Shown: positions 42,195 to 51,464, counted from the first letter of the stretch. The stretch: 64,000 nt of DNA from Pseudomonas sp. CCI4.2 (GCF_034350045.1 NZ_CP133781.1:5134501-5198500); one strand, 5' to 3'. Made by a program: numbers and translations. Notes: a model not told the origin generated them from the sequence alone.

Positions 42195-42791
42195 GTGAAA
42201 CAATTCATCGACTTCATTCCGCTGCTGCTGTTTTTCATCGTGTACAAAATCGATCCTCGCGCCGTCGACATTCTTGGCCACAGCGTCATGGTGGGCGGCA
42301 TTTTCAGCGCCACGGCCATGTTGATCATCAGTTCGATCGTGGTGTATGGCATTTTGTTCATCACTCAACGCCGACTGGAAAAAAGCCAGTTGCTAACCTT
42401 GCTCGCCTGCCTTGTGTTTGGCAGCTTGACCTTGGCTTTCCATAGCGAAGCCGTCCTCAAGTGGAAAGCACCAGTGGTCAATTGGGTGTTCGCCCTGGCC
42501 TTTGCCGGCAGTCACTTCATCGGTGATCGTCCGCTGATTCAACGCATCATGGGCCACGCACTGACCTTGCCGCAGGCGATCTGGACCCGACTGAACATCG
42601 CCTGGATCATCTTTTTCGTATTCTGCGGTGCAGCCAACTTGTACGTGGCCTTCACGTATCAGGATTATTGGGTGGACTTCAAAGTGTTCGGCAGCCTCGG
42701 CATGACCTTGCTGTTTTTGCTCGGCCAAGGGATATTCCTCGCCCGCCACCTGCACGATGCGGATTCCTCAACGCCTGAAACCAAGGATTGA
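42195..42791 (+). CDS. yciB: inner-membrane septation protein YciB
   Basis: A 198-residue polytopic membrane protein (IspZ/YciB family) with five hydrophobic segments. It begins with 'KQFIDFIPLLLFFIVYK' and has 'FIGDRPLIQRIMGHAL' and 'LNIAWIIFFVFCGAANLYVAF'. It is linked to cell division and envelope shape in E. coli. The start is a GTG at 42195, fixed by the family N-terminus; there is no ATG that fits. yciI follows three bases later. Confidence 0.93.
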   Translation: MKQFIDFIPLLLFFIVYKIDPRAVDILGHSVMVGGIFSATAMLIISSIVVYGILFITQRRLEKSQLLTLLACLVFGSLTLAFHSEAVLKWKAPVVNWVFALAFAGSHFIGDRPLIQRIMGHALTLPQAIWTRLNIAWIIFFVFCGAANLYVAFTYQDYWVDFKVFGSLGMTLLFLLGQGIFLARHLHDADSSTPETKD

Positions 42792-42793
42792 AT

Positions 42794-43093
42794 ATGCTCT
42801 ACGCTATCATTTCGACCGATGTCGCCAATTCATTGGAAAAACGCTTGGCTGCCCGGCCTGATCACTTGGCACGCCTGACCCTGCTGAAAGAACAAGGCCG
42901 CATGGTCTTGGCCGGGCCGCATCCGGCCATCGACAGCAATGATCCCGGCACCGCAGGTTTCTCCGGCAGCTTGATCGTCGCCGAGTTCGAATCCCTGACA
43001 GCCGCGCAAGCCTGGGCCGACGCTGATCCGTACGTCGCCGCTGGAGTGTATGCCAACGTGATGGTCAAGCCGTTCAAACAAGTAATGCCGTAA
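42794..43093 (+). CDS. yciI: YciI family protein
   Basis: A 99-residue ferredoxin-like (dimeric alpha/beta barrel) protein starting MLYAIISTDVANSLEKRLAARPDHLARL. It has the conserved His (residue 24) and the Asp in 'AWADADPYVAAGVY' that mark the YciI active site, whose reaction is uncertain. AAGGA precedes the ATG at 42794. Downstream of yciB and probably co-transcribed with it. Confidence 0.92.
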   Translation: MLYAIISTDVANSLEKRLAARPDHLARLTLLKEQGRMVLAGPHPAIDSNDPGTAGFSGSLIVAEFESLTAAQAWADADPYVAAGVYANVMVKPFKQVMP

Positions 43094-43211
43094 CACAGCG
43101 TGCGGGCGCCGCGCTTGAGCGCGGCGCCCATGGATCATTGCGGTATTGCTCACGATTGCGTTAAACCTGCCGATAACCCGCCGATACTCAATAAAAATAT
43201 AAGGCGTTCAG

Positions 43212-43619
43212 ATGCGTTCAGGTTCGATGTATTTGTTGTGGGCCCTATTGAGCGTTGGCGTCAACGCTCAGGCCGAAGAACCCTCCACTCCATCGGTGTC
43301 CACTGCGGTACCGCTGAACACGGGTAGTCGGATCGCCGATTTGCAGCTGCGCCTTACAGCAAGCGAGCAAAAGCGCGAGAAATTGAGCCAGCAAATCCTG
43401 AGTAAAGACACTGAACGTGAAAGCCTGCTGAGTCGACTGCGCCAAGAGAACCAACGCCTCACGTTGCAACTCAAAGAATCGCAGACTGCCGCGCCGCAAC
43501 GTATGCTCACCGAGCAACAACAATGGTTCGTTACTGGCGGCGGTGTCGCTATGATTGCCCTTCTTTGCGGTATCTTTGCCAGCGGCTGGCGTAGACAACG
43601 TCGGCAGTGGCTAAATTGA
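43212..43619 (+). CDS. membrane-anchored coiled-coil protein
   Basis: A 135-residue protein with a signal peptide (about 1-21, 'MYLLWALLSVGVNAQAEE'), a long coiled coil (about 39-92, rich in Leu/Gln/Glu) and a C-terminal transmembrane helix (about 107-126) followed by Arg-rich residues. The topology is periplasmic coiled coil with a C-terminal anchor. It lies seven bases before cpxR, so it may belong to the same envelope-stress operon. Family not recognised. Confidence 0.75.
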   Translation: MRSGSMYLLWALLSVGVNAQAEEPSTPSVSTAVPLNTGSRIADLQLRLTASEQKREKLSQQILSKDTERESLLSRLRQENQRLTLQLKESQTAAPQRMLTEQQQWFVTGGGVAMIALLCGIFASGWRRQRRQWLN

Positions 43620-43626
43620 GTGAGTC

Positions 43627-44307
43627 ATGAGCGAACTGTTACTAATTGATGATGATAAGGAGCTCTGTGAGCTTCTGAGCAGTTGGCTAAGCCAGGAAGG
43701 CTTTCAGGTGCAGTCTTGCCACGATGGCAGCAGCGCTCGACGCGCATTGGCGCAATCGCCGTCGCCAGCCGCCGTCGTACTGGACGTGATGCTGCCGGAT
43801 GGCAGCGGTCTCGAACTGCTTAAACAATTGCGTACCGACCACCCTGATTTGCCGGTGCTGATGCTGTCAGCCCGTGGCGAACCGTTGGACCGCATTCTCG
43901 GCCTCGAACTGGGCGCCGACGATTACCTGGCCAAACCTTGCGACCCGCGAGAGCTGACCGCTCGCTTGCGCGCCGTCCTGCGCCGCAGCCACTCCTCGGC
44001 GGCATCCAGCCAGCTCGAACTGGGGGATCTGTGTTTCAGCCCGGTGCGCGGCGTGGTCACCATCGACGAGCATGAATTTACCCTGACCGTTTCGGAAAGC
44101 CGTTTGCTCGAAGCGCTGCTGCGTCAACCCGGCGAGCCGCTGGACAAGCAAGAACTGGCGCAGCTGGCACTGGGTCGCAAGTTGACGCTGTATGACCGTA
44201 GCCTAGACATGCACGTCAGCAACCTGCGCAAGAAAATCGGCCCCCACGCCGACGGCCGCCCAAGAATCGTCGCCCTGCGCAGTCGCGGTTATTACTACTG
44301 CGTTTGA
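43627..44307 (+). CDS. cpxR: response regulator, CpxR-like (OmpR family)
   Basis: A 226-residue regulator. The receiver domain (1-115) has acidic pair DDD (9-11), phospho-acceptor Asp in VVLDVMLPDGSG (about 52) and Lys in 'ADDYLAKPCDPREL'. The C-terminal winged helix (about 130-226) ends in 'LRKKIGPHADGRPRIVALRSRGYYYCV'. Its kinase partner is the gene at 45103, with a cpxP-like gene between, the layout known in P. aeruginosa. CpxR-type regulators respond to envelope stress. Confidence 0.88.
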   Translation: MSELLLIDDDKELCELLSSWLSQEGFQVQSCHDGSSARRALAQSPSPAAVVLDVMLPDGSGLELLKQLRTDHPDLPVLMLSARGEPLDRILGLELGADDYLAKPCDPRELTARLRAVLRRSHSSAASSQLELGDLCFSPVRGVVTIDEHEFTLTVSESRLLEALLRQPGEPLDKQELAQLALGRKLTLYDRSLDMHVSNLRKKIGPHADGRPRIVALRSRGYYYCV

Positions 44308-44350
44308 AACGCTTGTGTCTTCGAGGCGGCAGAGCGTCAGGACTGAAGCC

Positions 44351-44460
44351 TTCCCGAATGAATTCGGTCCCACAGACTGAACTGACCCCAAAAAATTCTG
44401 TAGGAGCTGCCAAAGGCTGCGATAAGGTTTGAAGGACCTTCGCCAACAAGTTGGCTACAG
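44351..44460. repeat. REP-like elements between cpxR and cpxP-like
   Basis: A single TTCCCGAATGAATTCGGTCCC with CACAG (44351-44375) is followed by an inverted pair CTGTAGGAGCT...TTGGCTACAG (44399-44460). These are copies of the two REP families seen elsewhere. The element fills the 314-base gap and probably separates cpxR and cpxP transcripts. Confidence 0.65.
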
Positions 44461-44621
44461 AAAACAGCGTTTACAGCGCGATTCAAAGGACGCGGCGGGA
44501 ATCTATTCCAGGTGATTTCGTCTTTACCCAAGCTTTACTGTCGCCTGACCGCCGTTGACCTTGTTCTCCCTACACTGGCCTCAACCGGCATCGAGTCGGA
44601 TCCGAGACAAGGAGATTCACC

Positions 44622-45038
44622 ATGCGTAAGACTTTAATCGCCCTGCTGTTTGCTGCTGCTCTGCCTACTGTTGCGATGGCCATGCCTCCCGAAGACGGTG
44701 GCGGTCATAGCGGTGGCATGCACAGCCACAGCCCCTACAGCCAATTGAACCTGACCCCGGATCAACGCCAACAAATCGGGCGGATCATGTTTGAGCAGAA
44801 GCGTAACCGCGACGAAGTCACCGAGCGTTACCTGCAAATGCTGACCCCTGCCCAACAGAAAAGCATGCAGGACGAGCTAGCCGCCAAACACATCAAAGCC
44901 CAGAGCGATGTCCGTGCGCTGCTAAAGCCTGATCAGCAAAAACAGTTCGACGTGATCCAGCAACAAGAAGCTCAACGCCGTGCCGACCACGCCGAGTTCC
45001 AGGCATGGAAAGCGCAAAAGGCTCAGCAAGCTCAATAA
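44622..45038 (+). CDS. cpxP: periplasmic CpxP/Spy-like protein
   Basis: A 138-residue protein with a signal peptide (1-20) and a His/Gly-rich stretch ('GGGHSGGMHSHSP'), possibly metal-binding. Two LTxxQ motifs (LTPDQRQQI and LTPAQQKSM) of the Spy/CpxP fold, an antiparallel helical cradle with chaperone activity, follow. The C-terminus is Gln/Ala-rich. AAGGAG precedes the ATG. Its place between cpxR and the kinase supports a role in sensing or damping the Cpx response. Confidence 0.88.
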   Translation: MRKTLIALLFAAALPTVAMAMPPEDGGGHSGGMHSHSPYSQLNLTPDQRQQIGRIMFEQKRNRDEVTERYLQMLTPAQQKSMQDELAAKHIKAQSDVRALLKPDQQKQFDVIQQQEAQRRADHAEFQAWKAQKAQQAQ

Positions 45039-45054
45039 CTGCTGGCTTGCCCTA

Positions 45055-45085
45055 CCCGACACATTTAAATGTGTCGGGTTTTTAT
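45055..45085 (+). terminator. strong terminator between cpxP and cpxA
   Basis: CCCGACACATTT and its exact complement make a 24-base perfect palindrome, followed by TTTTTATT. It lies 24 bases before the kinase start codon, so kinase expression depends on read-through or an internal promoter. Confidence 0.85.
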
Positions 45086-45102
45086 TGTTTTGAGGAATTC
45101 AC

Positions 45103-46443
45103 GTGCGTTCATTGTTCTGGCGAATTCTGGCAAGTTTCTGGTTAGCCATAGCCCTGGTGGCAGGGCTGTCGATTTTGCTCGGGCACATGCTCAATAAGGA
45201 CGCCTGGATCCTCAGTCGCCATCCAGGCATCGCCAAATTGGCGCAGAACTGGACGCAACTCTATGAAGACAAGGGTCAAGAAACCGCACAGGAATACCTG
45301 CAACAGCGAAAACGGCGTTATCACGTTGATGTTCAGGTGCTCAACGAAAGCGGTGAAGCGCTGGTACGCGGGACATTTCCACCTCGGGCGGCGGCCTTCG
45401 AAGCGCGCCAGCACAACGACCCCGAGCAACTTCCGTGGCGTCGTCTAACCAGCGAGTACACCAGCCCGAAAAGCGGCGAAACCTATTTATTCATCTACCG
45501 CATCCCCCACCCGGAGCTGAATGCGTGGCACCGTAAAAGCTTGATCTGGCCCCTCAGCGCTCTGGGTATTGCGCTGGTGGTACTGACGCTGTTCAGTTTA
45601 ATGGTGACGCTGTCCATCACTCGCCCGCTCAGTCGGTTGCGCGGTGCGGTGCATGATTTGGGGCAAACCACTTATCAACAGAACAGCTTGGCGCAACTGG
45701 CAAATCGTCGTGACGAGTTCGGCGTGCTGGCTACCGACTTCAACCGTATGGGCGCCCGCCTGCAAGCCTTGATCGGTAGCCAGCGTCAGTTACTGCGTGA
45801 CGTTTCCCATGAGTTGCGCTCGCCCTTGGCGCGGTTGCGTATTGCGTTGGCGCTGGCTGAGCGAGCCGAACCGGCAGAACGCGAGAAGCTCTGGCCGCGC
45901 CTGGCCCGGGAATGCGACCGTCTCGAAGCCTTGATCAGCGAGATTTTGGTGCTGGCGCGTCTGGACGCGGATTTTGGCGAGGCCGAGCCAGTGGACTTGG
46001 CTGAGATGCTGCACCACTTGCAAAGCGACGCCCTGCTCGGCGCCGCAGATCAGCAAGTACGGGTCGATGTTCAGAACGACGTTGAACTGCAAGGTTGGCC
46101 CGACATGCTTGAGCGGGCGCTGGACAACCTGTTGCGTAACGCCCTGCGTTTCAACCCTGCGGGGAAAACCATTGAGTTTCTGGCACAGCGTGACGGCGAT
46201 CGGTTACTCATCAGCGTGCGTGACCACGGCCCCGGCGTGTCTTCAGAATTTTTACCGCAATTGGGCGAACCCTTCTACCGCGCCCCCGGCCAGACAGCGC
46301 CGGGTTACGGCTTGGGCTTGGCCATCGCCAAACGCGCCGCAGAACGCCATGGCGGCAACCTGACGCTGGCCAACCACCCTGAAGGCGGGTTTGTGGCAAG
46401 CATGGATTTGCCGCTAGACCCGATAGTTTCCAGTGCTGCTTAG
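45103..46443 (+). CDS. cpxA: sensor histidine kinase, CpxA-like
   Basis: A 446-residue kinase. Transmembrane helix 1 (about 10-30), a periplasmic sensor region, helix 2 (about 148-172), HAMP, the HisKA domain with His in LRDVSHELRSPLARLRI, and the ATP-binding domain with N box 'NLLRNALRF', G1 DHGPGVSS and G2 GYGLGLAIAKRAAERHGG. The start is GTG at 45103, with GAGGAA eight bases upstream. It pairs with the response regulator at 43627. Confidence 0.9.
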   Translation: MRSLFWRILASFWLAIALVAGLSILLGHMLNKDAWILSRHPGIAKLAQNWTQLYEDKGQETAQEYLQQRKRRYHVDVQVLNESGEALVRGTFPPRAAAFEARQHNDPEQLPWRRLTSEYTSPKSGETYLFIYRIPHPELNAWHRKSLIWPLSALGIALVVLTLFSLMVTLSITRPLSRLRGAVHDLGQTTYQQNSLAQLANRRDEFGVLATDFNRMGARLQALIGSQRQLLRDVSHELRSPLARLRIALALAERAEPAEREKLWPRLARECDRLEALISEILVLARLDADFGEAEPVDLAEMLHHLQSDALLGAADQQVRVDVQNDVELQGWPDMLERALDNLLRNALRFNPAGKTIEFLAQRDGDRLLISVRDHGPGVSSEFLPQLGEPFYRAPGQTAPGYGLGLAIAKRAAERHGGNLTLANHPEGGFVASMDLPLDPIVSSAA

Positions 46444-46450
46444 TGGCCAT

Positions 46451-46512
46451 CTGTAGGAGCGAGCTTGCTGCGCGACAGCGCGGCGTCTAAGACGTGGCGG
46501 CCCCTCCTACAG
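46451..46512. repeat. inverted repeat (REP-like) overlapping a stop codon
   Basis: CTGTAGGAG (46451) and CTCCTACAG (46504-46512) flank a GC-rich hairpin between the convergent cpxA and nitroreductase genes. The right arm includes the stop codon of the nitroreductase gene. Confidence 0.65.
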
Positions 46513-47070
46513 AACCCCCCATGCGCTTACAAAATCAGCGGTATCGAGCTTAGGCGCGGTGCGCGGTTCGTTTTGCGGGGTGCCTAGGTAGAGGAACGCA
46601 ACGACCTCTTCCCCTGCTTCCAACCCCAGCCCTTTTGCGACGTGGGCTGAATAAGCCAGCTCGCCGGTGCGCCAGACAGCGCCCACTCCCAATGCAAAAG
46701 CCGCGTTAATAATGCCGTGGGCAGCGCAGGCGGCGGTGATCAGTTGCTCTTGCTTGGGCACTTTAAAGTGATCCTGCAATTTGGCGATGACAACCACCAC
46801 CAACGGCGCGCGTAATGGCCCAAGGCGCGTTTTTTCCAAGGCCTGAGTGTTGGGCTCGGCACCGCTGAATTGCAGCGCCTGCGCCAGCAACTCGCCCATT
46901 TGTTCTCGGGCATGACCTTCGACGGTCAAGAACCGAAACGGCCGTAACTGACCATGGTCAGGCGCGCGCAGGGCTGCGGCAAACAACAGTTCTCGCTGCG
47001 CGGCGTCGGGTGCCGGATCAACCAGCCGTGGGACTGATACGCGGTTGAGCAAAGCGTCGAGCGCCTCCAT
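46507..47070 (-). CDS. nitroreductase family protein (YdjA-like)
   Basis: A 187-residue FMN-dependent oxidoreductase of the YdjA type. Motifs: 'RVSVPRLVDPAPDAAQRELLFAAALRAPDHGQLRPFRFL' (FMN phosphate), and 'HGIINAAFALGVGAVWRTGELAYSAHVAKGLGL'. The C-terminal 'FLYLGTPQNEPR' is the conserved end of the fold. Natural substrate unknown. The ATG at 47070 is favoured by the family start MEALDALLNR. The stop codon lies in a REP-like element. Confidence 0.9.
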   Translation of the reverse strand: MEALDALLNRVSVPRLVDPAPDAAQRELLFAAALRAPDHGQLRPFRFLTVEGHAREQMGELLAQALQFSGAEPNTQALEKTRLGPLRAPLVVVVIAKLQDHFKVPKQEQLITAACAAHGIINAAFALGVGAVWRTGELAYSAHVAKGLGLEAGEEVVAFLYLGTPQNEPRTAPKLDTADFVSAWGVL

Positions 47071-47155
47071 TGGGTATCTCCTGAAAAAATGATCGGTCAT
47101 TCTAGGTGGGGTACGTTACTACTAACGAGCGAGCGCATAATTTAATTACTACCAT

Positions 47156-48157
47156 TTATATCCGAGCGCGGTATTCCCCCGGCGTTGCATCGAACCAACG
47201 ACGAAAAGCCCGGAAGAAGTTGCTGGGGTCGGCGAAGCCCAACAAGTAGGCGATTTCCAACAGGGTCATTTGCGGCTGCGCCAAGTATTGCTCGGCCAGT
47301 TCACGGCGGGTGTCATCAAGCAATGTCTGAAAACTGGTGCCCTCCTCCTGCAAACGTCGTTGCAACGTGCGTTGAGACAAATGCAAACGTTGCGCAACCA
47401 TCTCACGCTTGGGCTCGCCCTGCGGCAGCAACCGGCACAGCACTTGACGGGCTTGATGAGTCACACGACTTTCAGAAAACCGCGCCAGGTACTCTCCGGC
47501 AAAACGATCATGCAGTTGCGCCATGGCCTCATTGGCCGTGGGCAGAGGCGCGTCCATGTCGGCACGGTCAAACACCAGGGCGTCGTAGGGCGCATTGAAC
47601 GTCATCGGCGCATGGAAGGCCTGTTTGTACGGTTCCATGTTCTTGGGCGGATCACCCTGAATCAGCACCTGGCGCGGTTGCAGTGTCCGTCCGGTGAGCC
47701 AACTGCAAAACGCCAGGACCGACGCCATCGAGGCTTCGGCGCTTTGCCGGGTGGGCGGCAGATGATCGCCGTGCACGGTCAAGATCAGCGCATAGCCTTC
47801 GGCCAGCAGACGGAAACTCAAGTCAGCACTTTCGGCGATGATTCGCTGGTACCTGACCAAACGCGAAAAACCGTCCTTGAGCGTCTGACTCGACATCAGT
47901 GCGTAACCCGCCACGCTGAAGGAACCCGGACGGACGACTTTGGCCATGTTCAAACCAATCGCTGGATTACCCGACAGCGCAACCGCCCGCTGCCAAAGCC
48001 GGGTCAGGGAATCTTGTGGGAAACGCGCGTCGGGGTTGTCCAGGTCGGAGTAATCAAGCCCCAGCTCCTTGAACAGTACGCGGCAGTCCAGGCCATCCAG
48101 CTCCAATGACCTGACGATACCCATGGCCCAACTGGCAGAAGTCGTTCTTTCGCTCAT
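47156..48157 (-). CDS. AraC family transcriptional regulator
   Basis: A 333-residue regulator. The N-terminal Arabinose_bd-like domain (about 15-200, 'IGLNMAKVVRPGSFSVAGYALMSS') is followed by the AraC helix-turn-helix domain (about 230-333): 'VAQRLHLSQRTLQRRLQEEG' and 'LLEIAYLLGFADPSNFFRAFRRW'. This branch (OruR/ArgR-like, four-helix N-domain) includes regulators of lipid and amino acid use. It is divergent from the HD-domain gene at 48383, with 225 bases between, so that gene is a possible target. Start at 48157 fits the family. Confidence 0.88.
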   Translation of the reverse strand: MSERTTSASWAMGIVRSLELDGLDCRVLFKELGLDYSDLDNPDARFPQDSLTRLWQRAVALSGNPAIGLNMAKVVRPGSFSVAGYALMSSQTLKDGFSRLVRYQRIIAESADLSFRLLAEGYALILTVHGDHLPPTRQSAEASMASVLAFCSWLTGRTLQPRQVLIQGDPPKNMEPYKQAFHAPMTFNAPYDALVFDRADMDAPLPTANEAMAQLHDRFAGEYLARFSESRVTHQARQVLCRLLPQGEPKREMVAQRLHLSQRTLQRRLQEEGTSFQTLLDDTRRELAEQYLAQPQMTLLEIAYLLGFADPSNFFRAFRRWFDATPGEYRARI

Positions 48158-48382
48158 GATTTTTCTTATTCGGAATAAGCTGCGTCCCGCAGCCAGTGCG
48201 GCCAAGGATACGCTGGAGGCTTAATCATGTACCACGAGATGTTGCTGGGCAAAGTACGCTTTTAGCAGAGCATTAGCGTTCTACGGCGCGTTGGGCCAGC
48301 AAAGCGTCCTTCACGGCCACTGCCGGAAAACCTGCAACGCCTAGACTGAACCCGTCCACTTCTAATAACGACAGGACCGATG

Positions 48383-48976
48383 ATGAACACTCAGGCGCGC
48401 TTCACCCACATGCAGGACGGCACTCAAGAAGACTGGATGATTATTGCCAAGGACTTCGCCGCTTACGCCAAGCAACTGCCGGGACGAATTCTGACCCACC
48501 TTCGACTGCTGGACGGAGACTTTGGCGGTTTCCCGGTAGACCGACTGACCCATTCGCTGCAAACCGCCACCCGGGCGCACCGCGATGGTCGCGACGAGGA
48601 GTACGTGGTGTGCGCGCTGCTCCACGACATCGGCGATACGCTGGGCTCGTATAACCACCCGGACATCGCGGCCGCCATTCTCAAGCCCTTTGTCAGTGCG
48701 GAAAACTTATGGATGGTGGAAAAGCACGGGATCTTCCAGGGCTATTATTTTTTCCACCATTTGGGCATGGATCGGCTGTTGCGCGAACAATTCAAGGACC
48801 ACCCGCAGTACCAACGAACCATCGAATTCTGCGCCAAATACGATGCCGCAGCGTTTGACCCCAGTTACGACACACTGCCGCTGGGCTTCTTCGAACCCAT
48901 GTTGGAGCGGGTATTCGCGTTCCCAAAAAACTCGATTTACGCATCAGCGGCCAAGGAAAACCCTGAGTTGGCGTGA
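48383..48976 (+). CDS. HD-domain phosphohydrolase
   Basis: A 197-residue HD-fold protein. Metal-binding residues: H in LTHSLQTATRAHRDG, the HD pair in VCALLHDIGDTLG, and later His in 'VEKHGIFQGYYFFHHLGMD'. It resembles the bacterial group near inositol oxygenase/phosphonate PhnZ-type HD proteins, but no substrate can be told. AGGA is six bases before the ATG at 48383; another ATG sits one codon earlier. It is divergent from an AraC regulator, which suggests control by it. Confidence 0.85.
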   Translation: MNTQARFTHMQDGTQEDWMIIAKDFAAYAKQLPGRILTHLRLLDGDFGGFPVDRLTHSLQTATRAHRDGRDEEYVVCALLHDIGDTLGSYNHPDIAAAILKPFVSAENLWMVEKHGIFQGYYFFHHLGMDRLLREQFKDHPQYQRTIEFCAKYDAAAFDPSYDTLPLGFFEPMLERVFAFPKNSIYASAAKENPELA

Positions 48977-49000
48977 GGCCTCCTTAAGCCCGCCCGCCAA

Positions 49001-49291
49001 CTAGTCTTGCACGCGATCGTTGTGCCCAAGGTCGCGTTGCGGGTCGATCTGATCGCGAACGCGCTGCTTGAGCACCTTCGCTTCGGGAAAGCCGCCATCG
49101 GCCTTGCGTTCCCAAATCTGCACGCCGTTGCAAGTGATGCGAAACGCCCCACCGGTCGCTGGTTCAAGAGAAACCCTGCTCAGGTCATCGGTAAAGGTAC
49201 TGAGCAGCTCTTGAGCGAGCCAGGCGGCACGCAGAAGCCAATGGCACTGCGTGCAATAGGTGATGACAATTTCAGGTTTGGTGTTGGGCAT
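49001..49291 (-). CDS. SelT/SelW/SelH (Rdx) family protein
   Basis: A 96-residue thioredoxin-like protein with a redox CTQC motif (about residues 13-16) in 'EIVITYCTQCHWLLRAAWLAQELL', and the family block 'FRITCNGVQIWERKADGGFPEAKVLKQRVRDQ'. Bacterial members have Cys in place of selenocysteine. Function unknown. It lies seven bases after the fimV stop, so it may be co-transcribed with fimV. Confidence 0.9.
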   Translation of the reverse strand: MPNTKPEIVITYCTQCHWLLRAAWLAQELLSTFTDDLSRVSLEPATGGAFRITCNGVQIWERKADGGFPEAKVLKQRVRDQIDPQRDLGHNDRVQD

Positions 49292-49298
49292 ACTGGCC

Positions 49299-51464
49299 TC
49301 AGCTGATTCCCGCTAACAAGTCCTGAGCCTTGCGCTGGTGCTCGACGTCACCCTCCTTGATCACTTCTTGTAACAGTGCCCGCGCTTCGTCCAGCTCGCC
49401 TTCATCGATCAGAAGTTGCGCGTGGTTGATTTTGCTCAGCGGCTCATCATCGGCGAGGTCCAGCACATCAAACTCAGTCGAGTCGTTCATGAAGCCGTCA
49501 AGAAAACCGTCATCCAGTGCGTCGTTGTTGGACTGGATGTTCGGTTCCAGCTCAGGTTCAGGCTCAGGCTCAGGCTCGGCGAAGTCGCTGAGAAACAGCT
49601 CATCAGGGATTTCGAAAACCTCAGGAAGCTCCGTCAGGTTGGATGCAAATTCCGGCTCAGCTTGCGGCGCAATTTTGTTGCGCGGGGCCGGCGGGGGCTC
49701 GAAGGGATCGACCAGATCCCATCCAGCGTCCATCGACAGATCATCCAGGTTCAGGTGGAATTCATCCACAGGCTGAGCGACTGGGATCGGAGTTTCGGGT
49801 TCAACGAACCGAGAATCGGACTGCACCGGCGCTAGGCCTGGTTTCAACACAACTTCGGCTGGCACCTGCGGCAACGGCACTGCAACCGGCTCAGGCTTGA
49901 TGAACATCTGCGGATAACGCGCACGAACCTCCTGCACGGCATCGGCGCTTATGCCGTGATCAAGCAACGCTTGCTCTTCGCGAGCAAAACCATCGACATC
50001 GCCTTGCTCGGCCAACAGCTCCAGGATTCTCAGGCGCAGATCAGTACGTTGCGGCTGCTTGAGCGACGCCTCACGCAAAATACCTAACGCTTCAGTGAAC
50101 CGGCCATACGCGATATAGATGCTTGCACCGTCCAACGCATCGGTGGCAGCGCCGGCAAGGCGCTGACTTGAGGAACTCGCCGCAACGACAGCGGGCACCA
50201 CGGGCGCGACCACCGCCTCGACCCTGGGTGACTCGACCACCCGAGCCCGCATGGGAGAGGGCGTTGTGGGGTCCGGCGTTACCTGAACCGCTTGCTCAGG
50301 CGGTACGCTTTTCAGTCGTTTGCGTCGCACTGAGTACGCCACTCCCAGCAGCAGTAGCAGTACCAACACCGCGCCAATCAGCAAGGGGATACTGATGAAT
50401 GAATCAGCTATAGGCGCCGCCACAATGGGCGCAATCATTACCGCAGGCACAGCAGCAGTCGGTGCCACCGGTTTGGCTCTCAGTTCTGCCAACGCGGTTT
50501 GTAGTTCGATGACTTGCTTGTCTTTGCCTGACACCTGGTCCTGAAGGCCCTGTATCTGGCCTTTCAAATCACCGACGGATTTCGTCAGTTGTTGGTTTTC
50601 AATGGCATCTGCCGCCAGCCGTTCAGCGGTTTTTTGTTCATCACTGACAACGGCGGCCGGCGCCGTGCTGTCGGCGACGGCCGGCTTAGCTGAAGGAGTA
50701 ACGGGCACTGCTACCGAGCGCGGCAATACCGCGCTGTCCGGCAGTAATAAATTTTGGCCGACTTTCAGTCGCGTGCCGCTACCGTTGGGAAACGCCTGGG
50801 GATTAAGCGCCTTTATGCCTTGCGCGATATCAGCTGCGGAGGTTTGACTGCCTGGGCCGAGCAAACGACGCGCAATGGCGCCCAAATTGTCACCGCTGAC
50901 GACCGTGTAGTGATTCCCTTGCACGGCCTGAGGTGGCGCGACTGGCATGCGTGCATCCGCATGGTTATTGTCCTTGGGTTCTACCCAGCGGGCACGTGAC
51001 GCTGCCCGGCCTTGGGCAGATTCAGGAGGGTCGATCAACACCGTATAAGCGTGGACCAGATCACCGTTCGGGCGGGCCAACCGCACCAGAAAGCTCAGAT
51101 AGGGCTCGCTAACCGGCTTTTTCGAAACCACATGCACGACACCACGATTGCCATTGATGACCGTCGTAAAGCGCAGGTCATTCAAAAAGAACAGCCGTTC
51201 GACGCCCGCTCGGTTAAAGGCATCTTGCGAAGCGAGACTTACATGGATGTCGTCGGCAGTCAGGCCAGCCGTTTCAATCAGCTCTATGTCGGCGTTGAAC
51301 GGTTGTTCCAATGCCGAATGCAGCGTGATCTCACCCAGCCCCAAGGCCGAAGCCATAGCCGAGTACAACAACGAGGCTGCGGCCGCAGCCATACAGCAAC
51401 GACGCACGAATGACCGCGACGGACGATTTACCCGGGGGAGCGCAACCTGAGAACTCTTCAGCAT
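49299..51464 (-). CDS. fimV: FimV-like peptidoglycan-binding membrane protein
   Basis: A 721-residue polar hub protein. Signal/anchor (about 23-41), the FimV N-terminal domain (42-150, 'LGLGEITLHSALEQPFNADIELIE'), LysM (186-241, 'HYTVVSGDNLGAIARRLLG'), coiled coil (280-330), one transmembrane helix (356-379), and a long acidic cytoplasmic part ending in the FimV C-terminal TPR motif ('NHAQLLIDEGELDEARALL'). It is shorter than the P. aeruginosa FimV (over 900 residues). Known roles are type IV pilus function and polarity. Start at 51464. Confidence 0.9.
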   Translation of the reverse strand: MLKSSQVALPRVNRPSRSFVRRCCMAAAAASLLYSAMASALGLGEITLHSALEQPFNADIELIETAGLTADDIHVSLASQDAFNRAGVERLFFLNDLRFTTVINGNRGVVHVVSKKPVSEPYLSFLVRLARPNGDLVHAYTVLIDPPESAQGRAASRARWVEPKDNNHADARMPVAPPQAVQGNHYTVVSGDNLGAIARRLLGPGSQTSAADIAQGIKALNPQAFPNGSGTRLKVGQNLLLPDSAVLPRSVAVPVTPSAKPAVADSTAPAAVVSDEQKTAERLAADAIENQQLTKSVGDLKGQIQGLQDQVSGKDKQVIELQTALAELRAKPVAPTAAVPAVMIAPIVAAPIADSFISIPLLIGAVLVLLLLLGVAYSVRRKRLKSVPPEQAVQVTPDPTTPSPMRARVVESPRVEAVVAPVVPAVVAASSSSQRLAGAATDALDGASIYIAYGRFTEALGILREASLKQPQRTDLRLRILELLAEQGDVDGFAREEQALLDHGISADAVQEVRARYPQMFIKPEPVAVPLPQVPAEVVLKPGLAPVQSDSRFVEPETPIPVAQPVDEFHLNLDDLSMDAGWDLVDPFEPPPAPRNKIAPQAEPEFASNLTELPEVFEIPDELFLSDFAEPEPEPEPELEPNIQSNNDALDDGFLDGFMNDSTEFDVLDLADDEPLSKINHAQLLIDEGELDEARALLQEVIKEGDVEHQRKAQDLLAGIS

